Shown: positions 1 through 8,417 of the stretch, piece after piece
Numbering within the stretch: position 1 is the stretch's first letter
Layout of the letters: each line of letters begins with the position of its first letter
Assembly (NCBI RefSeq): GCF_004364805.1
Contig: NZ_SOAP01000002.1
Coordinates: 1,116,001-1,180,000, forward strand
DNA: 64,000 nucleotides
Origin: Pelagimonas phthalicica
GTDB taxonomy: Bacteria > Pseudomonadota > Alphaproteobacteria > Rhodobacterales > Rhodobacteraceae
Direction of reading: 5' to 3'
Notes under the pieces: model-generated
Told to the model about the DNA's origin: nothing
The model's database searches: none
The model's input: only the letters and a program-made list of their open reading frames with translations
Made by a program: the position numbers and the translations under genes

Positions 1-160
1 CCCGGCCGCGTTCCAGCGCCAGATCAGGATCATCCGGTATGTTGCTGATTTCGTGAAAATTTCCGATCTCGGAACACAGAAATTCCCGCATCCAGAAATG
101 CCGCGACAGCGGTTCGCGCCCCAGTGTTTCAAGGCTCCACATGGAGGCAGGGCGGCGCAT
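1..160 (-). CDS. N-terminal fragment of a protein, possibly peptidase M15-like
   Basis: The minus-strand frame is open from an ATG at 160 to the left edge of the window (about 53 codons), with a second possible ATG at 142. The readable residues include WSLETLGREPLSRHFWMREF and CSEIGNFHEISNIPDDPDLA. The pattern (aromatic-rich start, then an IPDDPDLALERG stretch) reminds me of short conserved alphaproteobacterial proteins of the D-Ala-D-Ala-peptidase M15-like group, but the catalytic region lies outside the window. The function is therefore tentative. It lies 20 bp downstream of the VOC gene on the same strand and could be in the same transcript. Confidence 0.45.
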   Translation of the reverse strand, partial: MRRPASMWSLETLGREPLSRHFWMREFLCSEIGNFHEISNIPDDPDLALERGR

Positions 161-180
161 TTATGTCCCCCGTGGAGGCA

Positions 181-609
181 TCAATAACCGCCCCAGCAAA
201 AGGCTCCGTCCTCGGCGCGCAGGGGAGAAAACGGGTTGAAGGCGATTTCCCAGATATGCCCCTCGGGGTCGGCGAAATAGCCGTGATACCCACCCCAAAA
301 CACCTCTTGCGGCTGTTTGAGAACCTTGCCCCCGGCCCCTTCAACCTTGGCCATCAGCGCATCCACTTCTTCTTTGGAGCGCAGGTTCTGACCCAGGGTC
401 ATGCCCCCCTTGCCAAGGCTCTCAACCGGCAGGCCAATATCCTCGGCCAGCCCCGCCAGAGGGTAGAGCCCGATGGATTGGCCCAGCAGGTCATAAACGA
501 CGATATTGTCCGGAGTGTCGACAGGCGACCAGCCCATGGCTTGGTAGAAACCGGCTGTTTTTTCGACATCTGTTACGCCCAGTGTGACCAGGCTAATCCG
601 TTGTTCCAT
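181..609 (-). CDS. VOC-family (glyoxalase/bleomycin-resistance-like) protein
   Basis: A 142-aa protein with the single-module VOC pattern. It has a beta strand at the start (RISLVTLGVTDVEKTAGFYQ), a central GMTLGQNLRSKEEVD segment, and a C-terminal YFADPEGHIWEIAFNPF strand ending in the conserved Glu that usually contributes to a metal site. Members dimerise and act as lyases, dioxygenases or binding proteins; nothing here fixes the substrate. The start codon overlaps the 3' end of the upstream alpha/beta-hydrolase by 17 nt, so the two are probably translated from one message. Confidence 0.8.
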   Translation of the reverse strand: MEQRISLVTLGVTDVEKTAGFYQAMGWSPVDTPDNIVVYDLLGQSIGLYPLAGLAEDIGLPVESLGKGGMTLGQNLRSKEEVDALMAKVEGAGGKVLKQPQEVFWGGYHGYFADPEGHIWEIAFNPFSPLRAEDGAFCWGGY

Positions 610-1588
610 CGTCTAAATCCTTGATCCATCCTAAAATATGCTGCGCCATGAGCACGCTTTGATGGGGCGACAGAACATGGCCTGCGATGACGTGGCGGTT
701 GGGATCATCCTCGGGCCCGACCTCCACCACATGCAAGCTGGTCGGCCCACCCCATTGCGCCGCCACAACCCGTGTTTGCGCATGATCAATCACCTGATCG
801 AGATCGTCAAAGACAAAGAGCGCCGGCTGAGAAACATTTCGCGGTGGCGACTGTTTGACGGCCTGAACCGCCGCTGCCATCGGCAAAAGCGCGCGGGTGG
901 GATAGCTGTTGGTCCAATAGGTGGCGTGATCCTCGTTTGAGGGGGTGAAACTGCGGGTCTCGCCTGCGAGTTTGGGCAGCCACCAGCGCGCGCCTGGCCA
1001 AACCAGCAAGGCGGCCGCCGGAGATTTCAGTTTGAAATTCGGGGAGATCAGCACATAGGCGGCGACCTCTGCGCTCATCTCTTCCTGAGCGGCCAGAGTG
1101 GCCAAACTCGCTCCGGTCGAGGTGCCGATCACCAGAGTCTTGCGGCCAATTTTGCGGGCAATGGCAAGCGCTTCGGCGATATCTCTCATCCAGCCCTCGA
1201 CGCTGGCCGTGGCCATGGTATCGCCGTCGCGACCATGCCCTTGCAACCGGGTATAAACCAGATTGGCACCTAATTCCTGCGCGACAAGATCCGGCACCGG
1301 GCGGATTTCCTCGGACGTGGCAGAAAACCCGTGAAGATAGACGATGACCCAATCGGTGATCTGCTCCGGCTCATTGGCCCATTCAACCCGTTTCGCCACG
1401 CCCGGCGTGATATCGTCAAAACGCGCCTCTTGCGCGGCCAAATAGGCATCAACGCCGCCCTGCAAGACAGAGTCATCGAATTGAATATCGGTCACAACCG
1501 GCTCGCGCGATCCAAACAGCCACATGCCGATCCCTGCCGACACCGCCGCCAGAGCCAGACAGGCCAGCCCCCAAAGAATGAGTTTCAC
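593..1588 (-). CDS. Alpha/beta hydrolase with N-terminal membrane anchor
   Basis: A 331-aa serine hydrolase. Residues 1-25 form a hydrophobic signal or anchor segment (MKLILWGLACLALAAVSAG), so the enzyme probably faces the periplasm. The alpha/beta-hydrolase landmarks are an HGFSAT oxyanion-hole motif near residue 87, the nucleophile elbow GTSTGAS near 155, and a late His in the DPNRHVIAGH region as the likely triad member. It resembles carboxylesterases and monoacylglycerol lipases, but no substrate can be assigned. Its 3' end overlaps the VOC gene. Confidence 0.8.
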   Translation of the reverse strand: MKLILWGLACLALAAVSAGIGMWLFGSREPVVTDIQFDDSVLQGGVDAYLAAQEARFDDITPGVAKRVEWANEPEQITDWVIVYLHGFSATSEEIRPVPDLVAQELGANLVYTRLQGHGRDGDTMATASVEGWMRDIAEALAIARKIGRKTLVIGTSTGASLATLAAQEEMSAEVAAYVLISPNFKLKSPAAALLVWPGARWWLPKLAGETRSFTPSNEDHATYWTNSYPTRALLPMAAAVQAVKQSPPRNVSQPALFVFDDLDQVIDHAQTRVVAAQWGGPTSLHVVEVGPEDDPNRHVIAGHVLSPHQSVLMAQHILGWIKDLDDGTTD

Positions 1589-1656
1589 GTATACCTCCCC
1601 TGTCGCTTTGGGGGAGTGTGTCAGCCTGTCACGTCAAGGCCAAGACAATCGCGACG

Positions 1657-2403
1657 TCACGCGCGCTGGGCGACCTCGGTCACGGTGTCCTCGATCAGGG
1701 TCAGGCAATCGGGTGAGGAAAAGCGGTGATCGGCCCCTTTGACAAATTCCAGCCGCATATCGTCACTTTTGATATGGTCCAGCAGCTTGAGCGCGGTGCC
1801 ACGAGCGACGGCCTCATCCTCGGTACCCTGAAGCAGGCGCACGGGCCATGGCATGTTGAGCGGGGTCGACAAAACCAAATGTTCGCGCCCATCCTCGATC
1901 AGTTTTTTGGTCACCCAATAGGGATCTTCATAAAGAGAGGGCATTTCAAGATGCCCCTCTTCCATGACTTGACGGCGTTCAACCTCATTGAACCCAGCCC
2001 AAAACTCCTCTTCGGTGAAATCAGGAGCGGCGGCGATCCCGACAAAACCCACGGTTTGCGACAGACGCTTGGACAGAATGCTGGCAATCCAGCCCCCCAT
2101 CGAAGAGCCAACAAGGATCAGCGGACCATTCACCACATGTTTGATAACCAGGGCCGCATCCGCCGCCCAATCCCCGATGCAGCCATCCTCAAACACACCG
2201 CCAGAGCGGCCATGGCCCGAATAATCCAGCCGCAAAAAGGCGCGGCCCTGGGATTCGGCCCATTGTTCGAGATGCACCGCCTTGGTGCCATCCATGTCTG
2301 ATCGATATCCTGACAGGAACACAATACAGGGCAATTCGCCCTCAGTATAGGCATACGCCAAACGCCCACGCGGCCCGTCGATATAGGATACCTCAGCCAT
2401 CAT
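1657..2403 (-). CDS. Cytoplasmic alpha/beta hydrolase (ABHD10-like)
   Basis: A 248-aa hydrolase. I chose the ATG at 2403 because GAGGA sits just upstream; an extension to 2454 adds residues unlike the family. It has an early LSGYRSDMDGTKA loop, the nucleophile elbow GSSMGG near residue 99, and a C-terminal KGADHRFS motif supplying the His. This layout is typical of the short bacterial relatives of mammalian ABHD10 thioesterase, so a small acyl-ester or acyl-thioester substrate is plausible. No signal peptide is present. It is separated by 68 bp from the next hydrolase on the same strand. Confidence 0.75.
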   Translation of the reverse strand: MMAEVSYIDGPRGRLAYAYTEGELPCIVFLSGYRSDMDGTKAVHLEQWAESQGRAFLRLDYSGHGRSGGVFEDGCIGDWAADAALVIKHVVNGPLILVGSSMGGWIASILSKRLSQTVGFVGIAAAPDFTEEEFWAGFNEVERRQVMEEGHLEMPSLYEDPYWVTKKLIEDGREHLVLSTPLNMPWPVRLLQGTEDEAVARGTALKLLDHIKSDDMRLEFVKGADHRFSSPDCLTLIEDTVTEVAQRA

Positions 2404-2533
2404 ATTCCTCGCAGTTCCACCGAAAGCATATTGTTCAGACACAAAACAACACAACTACCCAACCGGTTCTCAGTTGTAAGTAGAGATAAGCCCCGAACAC
2501 AACCTTAACCGCGACAAAATTTTTGTGGCAGAG

Positions 2534-3202
2534 TCAGCCAATACTTTGCGCCAATACGCGGCTGATTTGAGTCAGGTTGTAACCACTTTCCTCAGCCCAG
2601 GTGTTAAAGGCCTGCTGAACCGCGGCTTTGGCCTTTTTGGAGGTTGGTGCCTTGTCGATAACGCCTTCAGCCACCAAACGCGCCACCACATCCTTGGACA
2701 GGATATAGCTTTCCTTCCCCATGGAGCGCAGCAGGTATGAACCAGTGCCACCACCAAGACGCGCGCCCTCTTTCTGCATCCAATCCAGCAATCCCTGAAA
2801 ATCATCTGCCGGCCATTCACCAATCTTGCGGCCAAAAGAGCCGTGCTCGCCCGCAACCGACAGTATCCAAAGCGCGTTTTCCTGGATCGCGCGCACCTTG
2901 GGCGGGCTGCGCACGATGCGGGTGTCTTCGATCAACTCATAGAACCAATCTTCGGACATATGAGCGACGCGAGCGACATCAAACTGATGAAAGGCCGCTT
3001 CGATATCGGGCCATTTGTTTTCGACCACTTTCCAGCTGATCCCCGCCTGAAAAATGCCGCGCGTCATGGCCGAGAGCCAACGATCATCCGGGATAGCGGC
3101 CAGCTCATCGGCGCTAAGCGGGGGCGTCGCATCCGCCAGCACCGCCTCGCGCCCGCCTTTGCGATCAGCCGCGATGTCCAGGATTTCTGTAAATCTGCGC
3201 AT
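2534..3202 (-). CDS. DNA-3-methyladenine glycosylase I family protein
   Basis: A 222-aa protein starting at ATG 3202, which has GGAGAG upstream. The sequence (SAMTRGIFQAGISWKVVENK, followed by VRAIQENALWILSV) matches the helix-rich core of the adenine glycosylase I (Tag) family, which excises 3-methyladenine from alkylated DNA. The aromatic WYEL-like segment (DWFYELIEDTRIVRSPPKV) fits the substrate pocket region. The zinc-snap Cys/His residues of E. coli Tag are not obvious, and the C-terminus is a Lys/Ala-rich helical extension. I am confident of the fold and moderately confident of the activity. Confidence 0.75.
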   Translation of the reverse strand: MRRFTEILDIAADRKGGREAVLADATPPLSADELAAIPDDRWLSAMTRGIFQAGISWKVVENKWPDIEAAFHQFDVARVAHMSEDWFYELIEDTRIVRSPPKVRAIQENALWILSVAGEHGSFGRKIGEWPADDFQGLLDWMQKEGARLGGGTGSYLLRSMGKESYILSKDVVARLVAEGVIDKAPTSKKAKAAVQQAFNTWAEESGYNLTQISRVLAQSIG

Positions 3203-3302
3203 TTTGAACTCTCCAAACTTTGCGACAGGATTGCAGAAGGCAGCTGCAACGAAAAGAACCAGTTGAGATGATGCTGTCAGTTTTTGTCCGTAAGGTCGCA
3301 AA

Positions 3303-3359
3303 GCCCCCTCGGGCCGGAGGGCGGGGTGGGTGGGCGGGAGCCCTCTGGGCCGAGGGGGC
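3303..3359. other. 20-bp GC hairpin with a G-quadruplex motif in its loop
   Basis: Positions 3303-3322 and 3340-3359 are inverted repeats: 18 of 20 positions pair normally, with one G:U and one mismatch. The 17-nt loop (3323-3339) reads GGGGTGGGTGGGCGGGA, a four-tract G-quadruplex pattern with single-base loops. It lies between the divergent glycosylase gene and thrS, about 108 bp before the thrS start and just upstream of a TTGACA. There is no T-run after it, so it is not a simple terminator. Confidence 0.8.
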
Positions 3360-3370
3360 GACATCGCCGC

Positions 3371-3400
3371 TTGACAGAACCGTGCTGCAAGCGCAAAAAG
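3371..3400 (+). promoter_or_regulatory. Possible thrS promoter
   Basis: TTGACA at 3371-3376 is a perfect -35 hexamer. Seventeen to eighteen bases downstream is CAAAAAG, a poor -10. Location (67 bp before the thrS ATG) is the main support. Confidence 0.3.
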
Positions 3401-3466
3401 CCCGCGAACCATATACCCGCAACCGGGCGTTCCGTGGGCGCCAAACTGACGAGGAGAGCCAAGATA

Positions 3467-5410
3467 ATGGCCCAAATCTCTCTGACCTTTCCCGATGGCA
3501 ATGCACGTGACTATGACGCAGGCGTCACCCCTGCTGAGGTCGCTGCCTCCATTTCAAAATCTCTCGCGAAAAAGGCCATCTCAGCCACCGTCAATGATGC
3601 GCATTGGGATCTGCAATGGCCGATCACCGAAAATGCCTCCATCGCCCTGCACACCTTGCAGGATGAGGAACAGGCGCTGGAACTGATCCGCCACGACTTT
3701 GCCCACATCATGGCCCGTGCCGTTCAGGAAATCTGGCCCGATACCAAGGTTACCATCGGCCCTGTTACCGATCATGGCTGGTTCTATGATTTTGACCGCG
3801 CCGAACCCTTCACCCCCGAAGACTTGGGTGTGATCGAAAAGAAGATGAAAGACATCATCAACGCCCGGGATGCGGTTCGCACCGAGATCTGGGAGCGTGA
3901 TGTCGCGCGCAAATTCTATGAGGATGCAGGAGAGCCCTACAAGGTCGATCTGGTTGATCGCATTCCCGAAGGCGCGCCGCTGCGCATGTATTGGCATGGT
4001 GAGTGGCAGGACCTCTGCCGCGGCCCGCACCTGCAACATACCGGCCAACTGCCCGGGGACGCGTTTAAACTGATGGGGGTCAGTGGCGCGCATTGGTTTG
4101 GCGACACCTCCAAGAACCTGCAACGCATCACTGGCATCGGTTTTCGCAATCGCAAGGAACTTCAGGCGCATCTGAACTTCCTCGAAGAGGCGGCCAAACG
4201 CGATCACCGTCGCCTCGGCAAGGATATGGATCTGTTCCACCTGCAACCCGAAGCACCGGGCCAGGTTTTCTGGCACCCCAATGGCTGGACCATCTACACC
4301 ATGCTGCAGGATTATATGCGGCGGGCGCAAAAGCGCGGCGGCTATGTCGAGGTGAACACCCCGCAAGTGGTAGATCGCAAGCTTTGGGAAGCCTCGGGTC
4401 ACTGGGACAAATATCAGGAAAACATGTTCATCGTCGAAGTTGACGAAGAGCATGCCCGCGAAAAGGCCATCAATGCGCTGAAACCGATGAACTGCCCGTG
4501 CCATGTTGAGATCTTCAAACAGGGTCTCAAATCCTATCGCGACCTGCCTCTGCGTATGGCCGAATTCGGGTCTTGCGCGCGCTATGAACCTTCGGGGGCT
4601 TTGCATGGCATCATGCGGGTTCGCGGCTTTACCCAGGATGACGCGCACATCTTCTCGACCGAAGAGCAGATCGGCGAGGAATGCGCCGAATTCATCCGTT
4701 TCCTGTCTGCGGTCTATAAGGACCTCGGCTTTGAAGAGTTCCGCGTCTTGTTCTCGGACCGTCCGGAAAAGCGCGCGGGCAGCGATGAAGTTTGGGACAA
4801 AGCCGAAAGCGCACTGCTGGAAGCGACGCGCGCCGCTGGTGTCGAGCCCGAGATGAATCCCGGTGAAGGGGCATTTTACGGGCCGAAACTGGAATTCAGC
4901 CTGACCGACGCCATTGGCCGGGTTTGGCAATGCGGTACCTTCCAGGTTGATTTCGTTCTGCCCGAACGGCTGGACGCGCATTACATCGGCCCGGATGGGG
5001 AAAAGCACCGCCCGGTCATGTTGCACCGTGCCTGCCTTGGGTCCTTCGAACGCTTTATCGGCATTCTGGTCGAAGAGCATTCCGGCAAGCTGCCCTTCTG
5101 GCTGGCCCCGCGTCAGGTGGTTGTGGCCTCGATCACCTCAGAGGCCGATGACTATGTGCGCGACGTGGTCGCTGAGTTGACCGCCGCCGGTGTGCGGGCA
5201 GAGGCCGATATTCGCAACGAAAAGATCAACTACAAAGTCCGCGAACATTCGGTCGGCAAAGTCCCGGTCATCCTGGCCGTGGGGCATCGCGAAGTCGAAG
5301 AGCGCACCGTCACCGTGCGTCGCCTTGGCGAAAAGCAGACCAAGGTCGAGGCTTTGAGCGACGTGGTTACCGCGCTTGGGCAGGATGCAACACCTCCGGA
5401 TCTTCGTTGA
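3467..5410 (+). CDS. thrS: Threonyl-tRNA synthetase
   Basis: A 647-aa class II synthetase that charges tRNA-Thr. The N-terminal TGS domain covers about residues 1-62. The editing domain carries HDFAH (His76, His80) and CRGPH, the two halves of the Ser-tRNA-Thr hydrolysis site. The catalytic core shows MNCPCH (zinc Cys), the motif-2 region with [15 protein letters not shown], and [18 protein letters not shown] (motif 3). The C-terminal anticodon-binding domain spans about 545-640. The start at 3467 follows GAGGAGAG and gives the usual family length; the upstream open frame runs through the GC hairpin and is discarded. A strong terminator follows. Confidence 0.97.
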   Translation: MAQISLTFPDGNARDYDAGVTPAEVAASISKSLAKKAISATVNDAHWDLQWPITENASIALHTLQDEEQALELIRHDFAHIMARAVQEIWPDTKVTIGPVTDHGWFYDFDRAEPFTPEDLGVIEKKMKDIINARDAVRTEIWERDVARKFYEDAGEPYKVDLVDRIPEGAPLRMYWHGEWQDLCRGPHLQHTGQLPGDAFKLMGVSGAHWFGDTSKNLQRITGIGFRNRKELQAHLNFLEEAAKRDHRRLGKDMDLFHLQPEAPGQVFWHPNGWTIYTMLQDYMRRAQKRGGYVEVNTPQVVDRKLWEASGHWDKYQENMFIVEVDEEHAREKAINALKPMNCPCHVEIFKQGLKSYRDLPLRMAEFGSCARYEPSGALHGIMRVRGFTQDDAHIFSTEEQIGEECAEFIRFLSAVYKDLGFEEFRVLFSDRPEKRAGSDEVWDKAESALLEATRAAGVEPEMNPGEGAFYGPKLEFSLTDAIGRVWQCGTFQVDFVLPERLDAHYIGPDGEKHRPVMLHRACLGSFERFIGILVEEHSGKLPFWLAPRQVVVASITSEADDYVRDVVAELTAAGVRAEADIRNEKINYKVREHSVGKVPVILAVGHREVEERTVTVRRLGEKQTKVEALSDVVTALGQDATPPDLR

Positions 5411-5435
5411 AGCGCCTCCATGTCATAATAAAGTC

Positions 5436-5462
5436 AGGGCGGCCATTGGGCCGCCCTTTCAG
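5436..5462 (+). terminator. thrS terminator
   Basis: A perfect 9-bp stem (AGGGCGGCC at 5436-5444 with GGCCGCCCT at 5449-5457) with an ATTG loop and a short T-run, 26 bp after the thrS stop. Confidence 0.8.
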
Positions 5463-5500
5463 TTTCTTGGGTGCTTAAGGCTTGTTGAACCTGCTGCTAA

Positions 5501-5959
5501 TTACAGGTCGAAGCGTTTGCAAACCCGTCCAGGCATTGTGCGGTAAGTCTTAAATCCCATCTTTTCATAATAGGCCTGTCCGCCTGAGTTATCTTCCCCG
5601 ATCGCGGCATCCAGTGAGGGCAGCCCATATTCACGCGCAACGCTTAGCGTGCCAGCAAACAGGGCTTTGCCAATCCCCTGCCCCTGTGCCTCTGGGCTGA
5701 TATGGGTGCCAATGATGCCCCATCCGGGTGTGACATCATAGGCATTGCCCTCTTCGGCACGGCTGACAATCTGGATGCCGACCGGTTGATCCGCAGCATC
5801 CATTGCAATCAGGCAAGAAACCCTGTTCGCGTTGCCGATATAATGTGTGGCGACATAATCCGGCGTGTCAGGCAGGTTTCGCTGCCCCAGTTTGGTCAGT
5901 TTTTGCAAAAAGGCACTGATGGCCGGGGCGTCTGCGGGAACGGCTTGTCTGAGTTTCAT
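5501..5959 (-). CDS. GNAT-family N-acetyltransferase
   Basis: A 152-aa single-domain GNAT. Motif A, which binds the acetyl-CoA pyrophosphate, is visible as HISPEAQGQGIGKALF near residues 85-100 (Q/RxxGxG/A pattern). The following AREYGLPSLDAAIGEDNSGGQAYYEKMGFK segment is motif B, with the usual Tyr and MGF ending. The acceptor substrate is unknown. The gene is convergent with thrS. Upstream lies a roughly 380-bp intergenic space leading to the divergent MNIO cluster. Confidence 0.85.
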   Translation of the reverse strand: MKLRQAVPADAPAISAFLQKLTKLGQRNLPDTPDYVATHYIGNANRVSCLIAMDAADQPVGIQIVSRAEEGNAYDVTPGWGIIGTHISPEAQGQGIGKALFAGTLSVAREYGLPSLDAAIGEDNSGGQAYYEKMGFKTYRTMPGRVCKRFDL

Positions 5960-6341
5960 GTGAATACCTGTGTGCTGCTCTAAATCTGTCTGGGGCGAAA
6001 CCTAGACCGGAAAAATTCAGAAACAAACCCTGACAGAGCTGACATAAACCGTGAGTTTTCCACGAGCGGCGAAAAGAGCGCGTGATGTTCTGTAACATTT
6101 GCCCGGAATTTTTCGGTTCCGAGACCAAACAATGTTTCGACCCTGGCCAAAGCAGCCCCGGAATCCCCTGAGATTCAGGAAAAACTCACTTTTTGCGCTC
6201 ACAAAACTCACACGTGACCTAACGCGCCTGTGATGCACGCGCCCGTGATTGGCCCGTTGGGGGTGTATTGGGTCAATCTGTTCTCACCGGATGGCACGGT
6301 TGCCACCCGGAACAGTTTTTGAAAACCAGAGGAAGACACCC
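5960..6341. other. Long intergenic region upstream of the bufferin-like cluster
   Basis: No credible gene is present; short minus-strand frames here lack ribosome sites and conserved sequence. It should hold the promoter of the cluster. I see TGTAAC at 6091-6096 and CGG at 6114-6116, an ECF-sigma-like pair with 17-bp spacing, and a short imperfect hairpin (TGGCA/TGCCA) near 6291-6304 in the presumed leader. Confidence 0.5.
6091..6118 (+). promoter_or_regulatory. Candidate ECF-type promoter for the buf cluster
   Basis: TGTAAC (6091-6096) followed after 17 nt by CGGT has the form of a GTAAC/CG-type ECF sigma promoter. Bufferin operons in Caulobacter are reported to be under an ECF sigma factor, but no sigma/anti-sigma pair is in this window and the site is 224 bp from the start codon. 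Weak. Confidence 0.25.
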
Positions 6342-6647
6342 ATGTCCAAGACCATGAAAACCGTTGCTCTCGTTGGCGCAGTTGCAGCTTCTTTCGCGAC
6401 ACACGCGACCACCGCAACCGCAATGGAAAAAGAGAAGTGCTTTGGCGTTTCGCTGGCCGGCAAAAACGACTGCGCCGCAGGCCCTGGCACAACCTGCGCC
6501 GGTACATCCAAAGTTGACTACCAGGGCAATGCCTGGACCCTGGTTGACGCAGGCACCTGCGCCAGCATCGAACTGCCTGCCATGGCAGACGGCACCGCGC
6601 GCATGGGCTCGCTGGAAGAGCTGGACCGCGACCTGCCAGCTTCCTAA
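6342..6647 (+). CDS. bufA: DUF2282 bufferin-type RiPP precursor peptide
   Basis: A 101-aa precursor. Residues 1-27 form a Sec signal peptide ([15 protein letters not shown], then THATTATA), so the product is exported. The mature part has four Cys at 33, 44, 52 and 73 in the DUF2282 pattern: [14 protein letters not shown], then [14 protein letters not shown], then AGTC. In bufferins, Cys residues of such precursors are converted by an MNIO enzyme to thiooxazole-type groups that bind copper. The gene is followed by the MNIO enzyme, its partner protein and a DoxX protein, exactly the known operon order. The start at 6342 follows AGAGGAAG. Family assignment is strong; metal and modification are inferred from the family. 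Confidence 0.88.
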   Translation: MSKTMKTVALVGAVAASFATHATTATAMEKEKCFGVSLAGKNDCAAGPGTTCAGTSKVDYQGNAWTLVDAGTCASIELPAMADGTARMGSLEELDRDLPAS

Positions 6648-6728
6648 GCTCGTTTTACGCGACCATGAGGGGCGGGATTTCCCGCCCTTCTTGCCCCAAA
6701 TAGACCTGCTCCTGTCGAAAGATGCCCC

Positions 6729-7577
6729 ATGTTTGACCATTCCAATACCCTGCCGCCGCGCCCCGGTGTTGGCTACAAACCCCAGCATTTCACCGAGATC
6801 ATGGAGAACCCGGCCCCGGTGGGTTGGCTAGAGATCCATGCAGAGAATTATATGGGCGATGGGGGCCGTCCGCTGGCGCAATTGCGCGCCCTGGCGGAGA
6901 GATTTCCGATTTCCGTGCACGGGGTTGGCCTGTCGATTGGTGGTGAAGACCGCCTTGATCCAGACCATCTGGCGCGGTTGAAACATCTGGTGAGCTGGCT
7001 AAACCCGGCAAGCTTTTCCGAGCATCTGGCCTGGTCGACCCATGACAGCCATTTCCTGAACGATCTGCTGCCCCTGGCCTATACCAATGACACGCTGACC
7101 CGCGTCGCCGATCATATTGATGAGCTTCAAGAGGTGATCGGGCGCAAGATGCTGCTGGAAAACCCATCCAGCTATCTGGCTTTTGAGGAAAGCAGCTGGA
7201 GCGAGACAGATTTCCTGCGCGAAGTGGCCAAGCGCACAGGCTGTGGCATGTTGCTGGATGTGAACAATGTTTTTGTTTCCGCCACCAATCTTGGCTATTC
7301 GCCGCAGGAATACATCGCCGATTACCCGATTGATCTGGTTGGAGAGATTCATCTGGGCGGCCATGACGAGGATCACGATGATCATGGCGCGCCCCTGCTG
7401 ATCGACAGCCATGGGCGCGAGGTGGCTGATCCGGTTTGGGCCTTGCTCGATATCACGCTGGCCGCTTCGGGGCCGCGCCCCTTGTTGATCGAATGGGACA
7501 CGGATGTGCCGGACTGGCCTGTCTTGGCAGAGGAAGCGGTACGCGCAGAGCAAGCCCTGGCCAAGGTTGATGCGTGA
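6729..7577 (+). CDS. bufB: DUF692 multinuclear non-heme iron oxygenase (MNIO), BufB/MbnB-like
   Basis: A 282-aa TIM-barrel oxygenase of the MNIO (DUF692) family, which modifies cysteines in peptide precursors using two or three iron ions. Candidate metal ligands are spaced as expected: His64 (SVHGVGLS), Glu98/His99 (SEHLAW), Glu144 (LLENPSSY), Asp177 (LLDVNNVFV), His208/His212 (GEIHLGGH), His228 (DSHG) and Glu255 (IEWD). It sits 81 bp after the precursor gene and upstream of the DUF2063 partner, on the same strand. A copy of the local structured repeat lies between it and the partner gene. Its likely substrate is the neighbouring DUF2282 peptide. Confidence 0.92.
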   Translation: MFDHSNTLPPRPGVGYKPQHFTEIMENPAPVGWLEIHAENYMGDGGRPLAQLRALAERFPISVHGVGLSIGGEDRLDPDHLARLKHLVSWLNPASFSEHLAWSTHDSHFLNDLLPLAYTNDTLTRVADHIDELQEVIGRKMLLENPSSYLAFEESSWSETDFLREVAKRTGCGMLLDVNNVFVSATNLGYSPQEYIADYPIDLVGEIHLGGHDEDHDDHGAPLLIDSHGREVADPVWALLDITLAASGPRPLLIEWDTDVPDWPVLAEEAVRAEQALAKVDA

Positions 7578-7592
7578 GGCGCGCGCAGCATC

Positions 7593-7654
7593 GGGGCGCT
7601 GCCCCGCCCCGAGCAAGCTCGGGACTCCCCGGGATATTTTTGGCGCAGAGAAAC
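7593..7654 (+). repeat. Structured intergenic repeat, copy A
   Basis: GGGGC-GCT-GCCCC stem, then CCCGAG-CAAG-CTCGGG stem, then GGGATATTTTTGGC and CAGAGAAAC. It lies between bufB and bufC, in the transcribed orientation. Copies B-F elsewhere in the window share this layout. Confidence 0.85.
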
Positions 7655-7664
7655 AGAGGGTGGC

Positions 7665-8405
7665 ATGGTAACGCAGACCGAGTTTGAAGCCGCGCTGCTG
7701 GATGCGGAAAGACCCGTTCCTGAAGGGTTGGTCGATGGGCAAGGCGCGCCAGCCGGGCGGCGTTATGCGGTCTATCGCAACAATGTCGCCGTTTCGCTGA
7801 GCGAGGCGTTGGAGACCGCCTTTCCGGCGGTGGCCAAGCTGATTGGGCCTGAGAATTTTGCAAAGGCAGCGGGGATGTATTTGCGGCGCGAACAGCCTGG
7901 ATCGCCCTTGATGATGTTTTACGGGGCGGGCTTTCCCGAATTTCTGGCAAGTTTGGAGCCGTTGAAACCCATCGGCTATCTGAGCGATGTAGCGCGCCTG
8001 GAAATGGCCCTGCGCGAAAGCTATCACGCCGCGGATGCGCCGGTATTGGACCCGGCTGTGTTTCAAGGGATGGAGGAAGAGGATTTGATGGCTTCCCGCT
8101 TGGGGATTGCGCCCTCGGTTCGGATCATCCATTCCCCCTGGCCGGTTTTGTCAGTGTACAATTTCACCATGATCGAGGGCAGCCCGCAGCCACAACCCAC
8201 TGCTGAAGACGTGCTGGTCGCACGCCCGGATTACGACCCGACGCCCTATTTATTGCCCAAAGGCGGGGCAGATTTTGTCCAAGCCTTGCAACAAGGTCAA
8301 AGCTTTGGCGATGCGCTTGGCGCGGCGGGCGATGATTTTGACCTTGGCGCGACCCTGGCATTACTGTTGCAGGGTGGCGCTTTGACAGACCTCAAAAGAC
8401 CTTAA
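7665..8405 (+). CDS. bufC: DUF2063 MNIO partner protein (BufC/MbnC-like)
   Basis: A 246-aa protein with the DUF2063 N-terminal signature RRYAVYRNNVAVSLSEAL followed by ETAFPAVAKLIG (about residues 30-65). Members form a heterodimer with the MNIO enzyme and help recruit the precursor peptide. The C-terminal half (PSVRIIHSPWPVLSVYNF) is the more variable domain. It has no signal peptide, consistent with modification in the cytoplasm before export. It lies 87 bp after bufB and 12 bp before the DoxX gene, so bufABC and doxX read as one operon. Confidence 0.9.
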   Translation: MVTQTEFEAALLDAERPVPEGLVDGQGAPAGRRYAVYRNNVAVSLSEALETAFPAVAKLIGPENFAKAAGMYLRREQPGSPLMMFYGAGFPEFLASLEPLKPIGYLSDVARLEMALRESYHAADAPVLDPAVFQGMEEEDLMASRLGIAPSVRIIHSPWPVLSVYNFTMIEGSPQPQPTAEDVLVARPDYDPTPYLLPKGGADFVQALQQGQSFGDALGAAGDDFDLGATLALLLQGGALTDLKRP

Positions 8406-8417
8406 GGAGCCGCCATC

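Noticed and set aside
2513-2527. ACAAAA/TTTTTGT hairpin as a terminator
   Set aside because: Very short AT-only stem with no GC clamp; not convincing.
3284-3466. N-terminal extension of thrS
   Set aside because: The extension is encoded by the GC hairpin and G-tract loop; the ATG at 3467 has a good ribosome site and gives the family length.
3581-5080. 499-codon open frame on the minus strand opposite thrS
   Set aside because: It is a shadow of thrS in GC-rich sequence; it has no recognisable domain and thrS is certain.
6017-6238. 73-codon minus-strand frame upstream of the MNIO cluster as a small gene
   Set aside because: No ribosome site, Arg/Phe-rich shadow-like composition and overlap with other random frames.
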